Of a stretch of 64,000 bases of DNA, positions 55,258 to 64,000 are shown in pieces. Positions within the stretch are counted from its first letter, which is position 1, and each line of letters begins with the position of its first letter. The position numbers were made by a program, and so were the translations under genes. The stretch covers positions 87,397,487-87,461,486 of the forward strand of contig OX457036.1 in assembly GCA_949752735.1 (NCBI GenBank). The letters run 5' to 3'. This DNA comes from Lumbricus terrestris (lineage: Eukaryota > Annelida > Clitellata > Crassiclitellata > Lumbricidae). The notes beneath the pieces were generated by a model. The model did no database searches and was not told the DNA's origin. It saw nothing but the letters and a program-made list of their open reading frames with translations.

Positions 55258-58040
55258 GATTGTAATTATTGGTCGACTGACGGAGACTAATGACATCTAC
55301 TGTATGTTTGAAGGCCGTTCCAATACTCAGTAGTTAGAACAAATTGTGCAGCATTATAATTATCTCTGTAAGCGAATAACGTTTGTATCGATTGCTGCTA
55401 ATCTTCGCCGTCTTCATAAAGTTTATGACACCGATCTTTCCTGAAGCGAATCCATGTTTGATCACTTGGTAGAACGTTAAGAATCGCATATAGGGCTGAA
55501 CAATGACCTCAAATTTAATGAGTTTGTTATTCGTAGACATCTGTAGTGCCTGGCCTAAAACATAAAATATTATTAAGATAGTACAGAGAGAGAAAGAGAG
55601 AGATAGAGACAGACAGACAGACAGACAGACAGACTGACTACAGATTAAGTACAGGTAGGGAGAGCAAGTTGATTGGCTAAGCAACAGATGGATCAGCGTC
55701 CAATCAAATGAGGACACATAGGTGAAGGAGCTGGAGGCTGCTAAGGTATACGAGAGAGAGCCAGTCCGCAGTGACCAGTTGAGATCCAGTCAGCAAGCAG
55801 TCGAGAGTCATGTAGTCAGGAAGAATAAAGAGGAGGCCAGGGCAGGGGCCCGATGCCTAGTCGAATCAGAGAGTCAATAGTCAATAATCAGTCAATAGTC
55901 AATAATCAGTCAATAGTCAATAATCAGTCAATAGTCAATAATCAGTCAATTATAGATTTTAACTGTGTGCGTTCATCATTGCTGTCAACTGTTGTCGTGA
56001 ACAATAAAACAAACTGTGAAATGAAGAAACTCTGTGACTAGTTCCTATGTCTCATCTGATCGATACCCTGTTCTAGTCAGGCGGTCAGCACAGGCACTTC
56101 ACATCTATTGTATGACAGAGGCAGGAACGCCTCACACCATATACGCACACGCCATTATTATACACAATGTATCCGTCATGTGTCAATTAAACGAATTCAC
56201 TCAAGTGTATAAATGCACAGAACCCAACTTAATGAGATCCTTAATTCACAACCTAATGAGATCTTTAATTACCAAAATGGTCATTGTATTGAAACATCAC
56301 GTTTAACTGAACTGAATACGTTATCAAGAATTTCTGTCATATTAATGACAATTGGTAACATATTATTTAAAATCAGAGCTCAACATAATGCAGTCGTGCA
56401 ATGAACCTATCTAAGTTTCACATAATGTGGCGAATTGACTAAAAATGATTCATCATTTTCTTGTCTGCTTCCTTGTTTAATTCGTTCGATTCACTCTCGG
56501 TTTGTTTCGTGCTCTGTCGATATGGCAACGCCCTTTACATTTGTTCAATGCATTGGGTTCAGCACCTTATTTTTATTTAGCTCCTTACTTTACTGGCATT
56601 TGGATCATTAAACATATTCGCCACAATAATTGTCTAGCTTAACTCTTGCACATAATTAAATATTAGGCAGAATAACGGTTAGTTAATTTGATGCGTGTAA
56701 CTAACCGCAACAATAAGTTTCACTACGTCTAGTTATTCTGGCACAAAACCTTACAGCCTACTTACAAGTAGCCTAGCTACTAGGCCTATACAAATTAAGG
56801 CAGGCTAAGATTTTTGATGTAGGCTCTTTTGGTGGTTATTTTTCAGTCAGTACTGTTAAGTTCAATATGACTTCTTATTTTTTCAGGTTCTGTCAGATAA
56901 ATTTCCATTTTAGGGAATTAAAGTCGTAGCGAAGAAGGCTGGTCATTATTTCTCAGACAATCTGTAACAATTTCATTATCATAAACATAATTTAGGCTTA
57001 CATGGAGCTGGGGTGCAGCTGCTCTTTGAATAGGCCTACTTGTCAATGGTCGTGTTCTGTTACAAACAATTATTAAATGTCTGCATTTCTCATAAATCAA
57101 TACCTAGCTAATGCAACCTGCTAGTTTCGTAATGGGAAGTAGTATGCCTTGAAATCTACATTAATTTTTTTAAACTAACGTTCCTAATTACTTGAGGTCA
57201 AAGCATTCTTTGCTGCCTTTAATGACTGGAAGAATATTGATTGATATAACCAGCTTTCCAAGTTCATAAGTGCGCACACAACCGTACGAAAGAATATCGA
57301 TAGCGCAGGCCTACAGTCATTGTCGGGCTGAAAGAAAGGCTTGCTCTACAGTCTACATACTTTCTCATTGTGGTAGGAGTGTTCCCGCTAATTGTATGGC
57401 GTTGCCAATGATAACAATGACTCAAATTCGCCTTTGCGCCTCCGAACAGCTAGTAGCCTGCAGCTGTGAGAGGCGCTTTGTAAATTATACTCATATGGGC
57501 CTACGATATGAAATACGGTTTCAGGTTTTCAATAATGATCTACGACGAATTGTTTGTTAATTTACAGCAGGAAGGTGACAACTCTTTATGTAAAATCTCA
57601 CTTATTCACTGTCTACATCGAGGCTCACATTCAGTCAATGCAGTAGATCTAACTGTTGCAATAGGACAGAGTTTATTTTAACATTGGGGTGTCTTCTGTT
57701 AATACCTGTTCTATTCGCTTGATTGCTCTCTTTCTTCTGGAACAATGCTATAGCCACTGCGCACGTACTGCGCTCCTTTGTTCGTGGTTAGGCCTATAGG
57801 CCTACTTAGATGTCATTACTTCTCGGTGGTTCGTCGTAAGCTGCAGTAGCATTAGCAGCTTGAACCATGTCGGCGGCCACCAATTTAATCAGGGATCTTG
57901 AAGGAACGCTGATGTACATAGGTCTATTTCTGAATAGAATAGGCCTATAACATTCTGATTATAACGATCTGCATGCATGCGAGATTATCCAGCGTGGAAT
58001 AAAACAATCTTGTAATCAGTAATCTTATGTACATGTGGAT
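55258..58040. other. 5' flank of gene B and block alpha continuation, no gene
   Basis: Aligned with 35883-39060 over most of its length. Contains a GAGA/CAGA simple repeat (about 55585-55635) and an 18-bp tandem repeat (55866-55950), both absent from copy A. No conserved frame. Confidence 0.6.
55866..55950. repeat. 18-bp tandem repeat
   Basis: CAGTCAATAGTCAATAAT repeated about four and a half times without change. Confidence 0.95.
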
Positions 58041-58568
58041 TGGAATTAACTGCAGGTCTAAATTTAGCTTCCGCATCCTCTTGCCTTTACGAAGAATATC
58101 AACCATGATAGAATCAGTTTCCAGTTGTGTCATACTATACAATCCCATAAATGCCTTCTCCATATAATTATTATCGGCATCATCCGATTTCGTATGGGGG
58201 TTCCAGTGATATCTTCAAGGAGGTTCCGGAACTGAACAAATCTTTGATAAGTAGGATAAGTGAGTACGTGTTACAATGAAAAAAATAATTAAAGAAAATT
58301 ATGAAATTTCACTTCATTCGGCGATGTGAGTATAGTGTGCTTATATAGCCTATCGTATGCGTAGCAATGAGTGTAACCCAGAAGCCTAATCAAGCATAGA
58401 AAGTTTTAATCGTGCCTTACTCATATAATTACTTGGTCACACGAGAATCATCAATCGAATATTATTGTTTTCATGAGAATGGTGCTTTGAAAAAAGAACA
58501 AAACAAGCTGCAATGCAAACTCACTAAAGAACATGCATTAGTCAAAATTTAGGTGCTAATGTTAAGAA
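58041..58568. other. 3' flank of gene C
   Basis: Paralogous to 8570-8665 joined to 10046-10270, and so preserves the empty site of the 8666-10045 MITE. No gene. Confidence 0.7.
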
Positions 58569-59083
58569 CTAAGCCTGTTTCGTCTTCAGGTAACTGTATT
58601 TCAACTGTATTGGAGGGCCATAAGGTAGACTCCAGAAAAATCCACAGTCTCCGGCTCCATTCAATGCCATAGTGGCAGTCGTCACGCTCGCTGTGCATCC
58701 GTACCACCATCCACCTTTGCACTTCATGGCATGCTCTGCGCAACAACATGGCTGATTGTTCACGTCCTTTGTAGAGAATTTATACTTTCGGCTGGTCGTT
58801 CCAAAGACGTCGTAATTTCCTGTAGGGCCAGACAGGAAGTACGTGTAGCCAGCGCTCTCACTGTCCACTACAAAATTCTGGTAGGCACTGTAGATCATTG
58901 TCCCTTGTACGTCCTGCACTTCGGCGCAGTACTTCCAGTTTTTCCCATTGTTCGTCATTTGGTAGAGGGGTTCCATTCCAACCCAGTATCCCCCGGCAGC
59001 ATCGCTGAATCCATACTTGTAAGCAGACCAAGTCTGATCCAGACCGTATCCACGGTTGGACTGGATTAAAAGGTTGGGCGTTC
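58569..59083 (-). CDS. Gene C, exon 4: fibrinogen-related domain
   Basis: Acceptor GTCCACAG then two bases completing Gly; 170 residues to TAG, the same length as gene B. Landmarks YKYGFSDAAGGYWVGMEPLY, KFSTKDVNNQPCCCAEH, GGWWYGC, NGAGDCGFFWSLPYGPP and YSYLKTKQA. More diverged from A and B than they are from each other; an extra Cys (NGAGDCG) distinguishes this branch, which also includes the pseudogene at 10271-11167. Confidence 0.9.
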
Positions 59084-59509
59084 CTGTGGACAACAGATAT
59101 CGGTTATAGGTTATTGTATTTTATTACTTGCGGGTCGATTGCAAGTGGCATGTCTAATGAAATTGGCTATTTCAATTCTGCAGTTAAGTTGAAGGATAAT
59201 GTGGTTTTACGCTGTGTTTAAAACAATTAAAATTGTGTAAAATTTGTACTGCACTAATCATCAAACCATTATTTATATTTCTATCCGCGGCTAGATAGGC
59301 CTAATCCTGTTGTTGATTCTAGCAAATCTCTGGACATGGCTGCAAGGGCTTCAAATAATCGAATTTAGTAAAGATCTCGTCATGTATGGACAACAAGGAA
59401 CAAGCTCTTTGTCCATATAACTCACTTAAATTTAATGCACTAACATTTTCTCTGCTCGTTACTTCGCGCTTATGAAATTCGATTTAAAAGAGGCTAGGTG
59501 ATTAGTCGA
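59084..59509. other. Intron 3 of gene C, left part
   Basis: No repeats or exons recognised. Confidence 0.4.
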
Positions 59510-59812
59510 CTAGCCTAGTTAGCTACACCGGTAAGCGAGAGCGGCATACGTCTGTTGGTTGCAACGGACTGCGGTTCAAGCCCCGGGCTCGGAGTTGACA
59601 TTCAGAGATTTAGATATCTCGGGCTAGCACGTGTGGGACGCAGGGGCGCAAGCTCCTGCGTAGCGACCTTGGTCAAGTTGATTACCCGCCATTGTCTGTG
59701 GGGGAAGGCAAAGGGAAACCACCTCACTTATCTCATCTCCAGGGGCGTAAAGCCAATGAACCTGCCTACGGGCAGAGAACCATCATAATCATCATCATCA
59801 TCATCATCAGTT
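59510..59812 (+). mobile_element. tRNA-derived SINE in intron 3 of gene C
   Basis: tRNA-like head with TAGCCTAGTTAGCTACACCGG near box A, and GGTTCAAGCCC (59573-59583) as box B. Body includes ATATCTCGGGCTAGCACG and GGGAAACCACCTCACTTATC; it ends with an (ATC)n tail at 59785-59810. A relative starts at 63778. Confidence 0.75.
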
Positions 59813-60331
59813 GATTAGTGCAGAATCTCTGATTAAAAACAAACCCAATATTTATTTATGTTCCTTATATAAACTGAACTTATACAATACATAAACCTTT
59901 GTAAAATTGGTAATATGTAACACGTTGCGTTCTGCCAGCCTAAGTGCTAATTAAACGAAAATTGAATTGAATTGAATTGAAGTAGCCATTACTTATTTTT
60001 ATTCATTCATTATTGCTGAACACCGATACATTGAGCAATAATTCCTCTTTCTAAGATAATTATCTTCTCAAAGACGCTACCAGCCGGACTCCGGCGGCAG
60101 AGAACAGATTTTCTGCCAAGTAAAAGATGCGTGAAGCTAGAACAGTTAAAAGAACATGCAGGTCTAATGGACGGTTATCTCGTGTGATCGGCCCAACAAC
60201 TGAAAATGAACGACGTTGCATCCGATTCCTTAAATGCGTGCAGGGCAACAACAGATTATTTGCTTTTGCTGCTATGTGACGATAGGCATATTGTAAAGCA
60301 GAAAGAAAATTGCGAATAATTCTCAACTCAC
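59813..60331. other. Intron 3 of gene C, right part
   Basis: Minus strand 60240-60180 shows a RRSFSVVGP word of the LINE post-RT region, so a small old LINE fragment is present. Nothing else recognised. Confidence 0.45.
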
Positions 60332-60652
60332 CGATGATTGCGTCACACAATTGCAAAGGAGGCAAAGAAGGGTGTGTCAAAATGGTCAACATGTCAGCTG
60401 TTCTAATAGAGCTGAATAGCGTTGAAGCTTTGCTCGTCAAGGTGGCAACTGAAGAAGTGATTGAGGGTAAAGATTTGGTCGAAAGTTTGGTAGAACTGAG
60501 TAGTGTTGAAGCTTTGCTCGTCAAGATAGCAACTATGGGCGTGTTTGTGGTTAAAGGATTGGTCGAAAGCAGTGTTGCAATTGTCGTTTCTTGAGAGGTA
60601 GCAGCAGCGATCTCACTTGTATAAAAAAAAACAGATTTCGTTGAAGTCGGTG
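60332..60652 (-). CDS. Gene C, exon 3: short Ser/Thr-rich stalk (106 codons)
   Basis: Acceptor TTCTCCAAAG and donor ATCG/GTGAGT; phase 1 in and out, as in A and B. Thr/Ser-rich (ATSQETTIATLLSTN, then TSKASTLLSSTKLSTK and TSKASTLFSS), with loose repeats but no 81-bp array, ending LQLCDAII plus one base. This is the shortest and probably the closest to the ancestral stalk. Confidence 0.8.
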
Positions 60653-60989
60653 CTTTGGAGAACAAATGCAACAAACAAAATATAAATGAATTTTATTTCA
60701 TTTTATGAAATCTTGTCAGATTAGGAGAAGCCGGAGTAATTTCGACCAAGAGGTAAATTCGGCCTTAAGGATTACAGGGAAGCAGAGGAAAATGGAAGAT
60801 TTTATTGCTACCAATGAGCGTATTATATCGTACTACACGTGGCAGCCGGCGTTGCCCGGGAAATTTTGGTTTTCGACACTACTCCTATGCGTGGGGTACC
60901 CGGCGTTAAGAGCTAAATTTTGGGTTTTCTCCAACGTTCCACCCACCCCGCATCCCCCCAAAAGCCAAACACGGCCCGCCAATGCAAGG

Positions 60990-61028
<39 letters not shown>

Positions 61029-61149
61029 ACTGTGGCTGTTGGCTCTGGTCACTATCTAGTTCATTCAAGTGAAAAAATTCAATCACATTGTTTGAGATAT
61101 TCAAATAATCTGATGCAACTCAGTCATACTTTACTATGATTTATACATC
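60653..61149. other. Intron 2 of gene C, left part
   Basis: Contains a (GT)n microsatellite at 60993-61024. No exon or gene seen. Confidence 0.5.
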
Positions 61150-61360
61150 CAATTGGGCACATGTAGAAAACGGTGGGTAGCCTCCCTAAAAGTGGTAGGC
61201 CTATAACTTTTGTTCTGTTTGAAATATTTTGATGAAATCTAACCATCATGTGTAGATATGAATTGTCTTTAGGACTGTAAAATTTCATTTCAAAATTTTT
61301 ATTTCTGACCAAGATATTGGCAAAAAACAAGGGGGGTCTTTTTTTGGCGCACCCTGTATA
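61150..61360. mobile_element. Partial copy of the 11559-12724 element
   Basis: Matches one arm: GGTGGGTAGCCTCCCTAAAA, CTGTTTGAAATATTTTGATG and the end TTTTTTTGGCGCACCCTG followed by TA. The opposite end is missing. It carries a TAGGCCTA at 61196-61203 where the related arm at 12385 has TA. Confidence 0.75.
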
Positions 61361-61612
61361 ATTATAAAAGTCGTTCTGCGTTTTTCTCAGTCAGCCATTT
61401 CGACGATTGTTGTGTCCAGTAGCCCTTAGAACTTTCTATCCCGTGCTTTCTTACGACAATTCGGTCATGTACTAATTTTTCACGAACTGGACAATTATCT
61501 TGGAACAGCCCTTCACCTAAAGTACGCGCAGTTGCTTTACTTTGGCCTATTGCCAGAAAAAGATTTAAACGGACTTGAAGTATGCTCTGTTTCCTCCCTT
61601 GTGCGGTCTGCA

Positions 61613-61873
61613 AAGTGGCGTAGACAAGGGGAGTTTCGGGGGGTTAAACCCCCATTGGATAAAAAAAAGTTTTTTTAAAGGTTATTTATCCACTTAAATA
61701 AGAAAGAAAAAACAAAGCAATTGCTTGTAGTAACAATTGCTTTTCTTACTTTATTCCCTTTGTTACATTATTCCCTTTTTATTTACTGTAATACTGATGG
61801 GTTCGTGTCAGAAAGGGCACCCGGTCAGGCAAAAAACCCAAACCCCCATCGTAAATTCCTGGTTACGCCACTG
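61613..61873. mobile_element. AGTGGCGTAGAC hAT-type MITE
   Basis: A 261-bp element flanked by GGTCTGCA (61605-61612, 61874-61881), ends AAGTGGCGTAGAC and GTTACGCCACTG; internally related to 46036-46304. Confidence 0.85.
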
Positions 61874-62069
61874 GGTCTGCACAAGTCTTGGCCTACATAA
61901 AATATAATATTATACCCAGAAGCATTTTGTGCACATGTGAATTCATACATTTGAAAAGAGCTACATAATTATATGCGTGTTGGCTATAGTAGGCTCTGTT
62001 CTTCAAAAAGGGTGCATTTACGAATGCTTGAAAGAACAGAAAGTAGGCATAAGGAGAAACATGGCGTAC

Positions 62070-62100
62070 CTGTAACCTGACAGCTATGAAGACCGACACC
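62070..62100 (-). CDS. Gene C, exon 2 (31-nt microexon)
   Basis: Acceptor TTGTTTTCACAG, 31 nt coding GVGLHSCQVT plus one base, donor GTACGCC. Intermediate between the VVGLQSCRST of genes A and B and the VIGLHTCQIS of the PAN-only genes. The split codon to exon 3 is GCA (Ala). Confidence 0.8.
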
Positions 62101-62360
62101 CTGTGAAAACAAGAGAAACTGGAATATTAAATGCAAGTTCTAAGCACAATATATAAGACTTAGTAATGCAGCGCAGCATTTGCTCTAACGTTATTATTGC
62201 AAAATAATAGTCTACATGTATTTCCTTTCACATTGTAATTCATGTCATGCGCGCAAAATATTACAGCGAACAATATCCAGATGATTGAATGCAGATTAGG
62301 TGATTACATCAGAATGGTGAACAATAGGACCCCCATTAATACTAATCTTGTCATACCAAC

Positions 62361-62693
62361 CTCAGCATGGTAACATCCCGCCACAACAGCACAGTTAGAC
62401 GGAGCATAGTGAAAGAATTCACAGGTTCTGACATCTCTTCGATAGTTGTAGTTAGTACAGACGGAGTCTTGAAGACACTGCAAGGCACATAGAGCCCCGG
62501 GAGGAACACAGGAATCCGTGTCTGATAGCAACGAAGACAACTGGTCGACAGGAATAACAAGCGATGGTTCATCAAGTGCGCATGTCACTGCTCCGTTGTC
62601 ATCCTTCGTTTTCTCAAATGCAACTGCGGCGTTTCTCGACCAATTTCCAAAGCTGGAAGAGACGGAGAAGAAAATTAAGCACTGGATTTTCAT
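62361..62693 (-). CDS. Gene C, exon 1: signal peptide and PAN/apple domain
   Basis: First exon of a predicted 399-residue protein (exons 62361-62693, 62070-62100, 60332-60652, 58569-59083). Starts MKIQCLIFFSVSS; all eight Cys conserved. An in-frame ATG 12 codons upstream (62729) is copy-specific. Donor GAG/GTTGGT. With 4.1 kb from start to stop and few insertions this is the most compact gene of the array. Confidence 0.85.
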
Positions 62694-63777
62694 GACAGCG
62701 ATTAATAGGTCTACTGTCTGGAATGGCATCTACTCTATGTCTGATGGACTATCCAATGTTCAGAAGTTAGATCAATGTTTGTATCGATTGCCGCTAATGT
62801 TCGCCGTCTTCGTAAAGTTTTTTACACTTTCATGAACGCAATAAATGCTTGCACACTGGGAAGAAGTTCCGTAATCGCGGATATTGCTGGCGAAAATGAC
62901 CATTAAAATGGCCTGCTATAATAGGCATACATACCTGCCGTTCCATTAATTACCTCGAACCCGCCATTTTTATGCGTTCGTTATGGCAGACGTGCATCCC
63001 GTTGCTAGAATTATGACGTTGCCAATGATAGCAATTACTGAAATGCGGTTTCCGGTTGTCAAACAATCATCGAAAAAATGTTCGTTAATTCATAATGCCA
63101 ACTTCTGTTATAGCCTCTCATTTAATTAATTCTGTCTAAATTGCAGCTCACATAATTATATATAGCAGTCAATGCAGACTGGGGACACAGTTCCGTTTAA
63201 TTGGAATTGCACGTAGTCGGTCAATACCTGTTTTCTTCGCGTGATTGCCCACTTTCTTCTTCCACAATGCTCTTGCCTCAGTGCCCTGCGCTCCTTGTCC
63301 ACGGTGACTTGAATATCCCATCCGTCTTCTCAGCAATAATTCATTGTCGTTCCTTCTCTGTGGTTGGTCCGACGAAACGGAATCGGCTGCTTCCCTTGTC
63401 TATTCGCCACACCCCTTCGACAGAGCCTGCTCTAAGTTTCGCTCTGCAGCTGTTGAAAACTCTTGTATCCTCTTGGTCTGTGTCGACATAGACTCTGAAA
63501 ATTGATCTTGAAGTAGCGATGCATAAATTCTGATTGACTCTAGATGCGCGCTGAAATGCGGCTCCCGGTTGTCAAACAATCATCGAAAAATGTTCGTTGA
63601 TTCATAATGCCAACTTCTGTTGTAGTTTACGATTTGATTCTAAGGCATTATATATTTTGTTTATTCAAGAAAGTTAAGCTGACATACCGCGATTTATTAT
63701 AATGAGGATGGAAGTGGAAAGTGGACTAAACTATCTCTTTCTGAAAAATTCAAGGCTAGTAAAAGAGTTTTTACTGG
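62694..63777. other. 5' flank of gene C, no intact gene
   Basis: The first ~180 bases align with other block alpha flanks. A plus-strand FSVVGPTKRN word at about 63350-63390 is an old LINE fragment. The CTCCCGGTTGTCAAACAATC segment occurs twice (63048 and 63560), a local duplication of about 70 bases. Confidence 0.5.
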
Positions 63778-64000
63778 TTTGCTAGCCCAGTTATCTGCAT
63801 CGGTAAATGGCCGCGCGTCTATGCGCGACTCTGAAAGAGAGCGTGCGGGCCGCGGTTCGCTTCCCGAAGCGATTCAAAATCTCGGGCTAGCACGGTCCGT
63901 CCATGGGGACCTAAATGGCTTGGCGTCCATTCAAATGGGCGAACGGTGGTGAAGGATCTCACTCGATCAAATTCATTGAAAAAAGGACAGGGTCATTGAG
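63778..64000 (+). mobile_element. tRNA-derived SINE, running to the window edge
   Basis: TTTGCTAGCCCAGTTATCTG at the head, then GCGGTTCGCTTCCCG as box B and AAAATCTCGGGCTAGCACGG as in the 59510 copy. The 3' part differs from that copy. Confidence 0.6.

Noticed and set aside
59510..59600. Possible functional tRNA gene
   Set aside because: Boxes A and B are recognisable but the cloverleaf stems are not, and the body continues as a SINE with an (ATC)n tail.

Overview
This window is eukaryotic: genes are split by introns with GT/AG borders, intergenic DNA is AT-rich, and most of it is LINEs, SINEs, MITEs, foldback elements and microsatellites. The protein families (secreted PAN and fibrinogen-related domains), the transposon mix and the very frequent octamer TAGGCCTA fit a marine invertebrate deuterostome, most likely an echinoderm. 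No single-copy marker gene fixes the species, so that assignment is moderate at best.

The only convincing host genes form one tandemly duplicated family of secreted proteins on the minus strand. I reconstruct a four-exon gene: exon 1 (333 nt, signal peptide plus a Cys-rich PAN/apple domain, ends in phase 0), exon 2 (a 31-nt microexon, phase 0 to 1), exon 3 (Ser/Thr-rich mucin-like repeats, phase 1 to 1) and exon 4 (fibrinogen-related domain and stop). Splice phases agree in all copies. Gene A is 35882 to 22527 (542 aa predicted), gene B is 55257 to 47224 (744 aa) and gene C is 62693 to 58569 (399 aa). Gene 0 has exons 1 and 2 at 1292 to 154 and runs off the left edge. The length differences come mostly from exon 3 (235, 451 and 106 codons), which in gene B carries seven near-identical 81-bp repeats. 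A fifth fibrinogen-domain remnant (10271-11167) is cut in two by a LINE.

Two plus-strand paralogs (20265-21027 and 44532-45738) encode only the PAN part. Their second exon is homologous to the microexon but runs past its donor position into a stop. Each lies tail-to-tail with a minus-strand gene (A and B). The first copy is frameshifted between signal peptide and PAN domain.

The locus grew by segmental duplication. Block alpha (exons 1-2 and flanks) is at 1-2040, 34810-39060, 52920-58040 and about 61990-62870. Block beta (PAN-only gene plus fibrinogen exon and flanks) is at 12726-14040 with 19820-23940, and at 40828-48545. Block gamma (exon 3 and flank) is at 31170-33190, 48550-51245 and, shortened, 60320-61610. 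The paralogous copies serve as filled and empty sites, so many insertions can be dated and their target duplications read directly.

Transposable elements: five RTE-like LINE fragments on the minus strand (one with an 826-codon open frame), several L2/CR1-type LINE 3' ends, tRNA-derived SINEs, about ten hAT-type elements with 8-bp target duplications, three TA-flanked DNA elements including a snap-back mariner, and three foldback elements with 9-bp target duplications. The most unusual observation is that TAGGCCTA appears in one paralog exactly where the other has only TA, at several independent sites. That looks like a recurrent microinsertion or transposon excision footprint.
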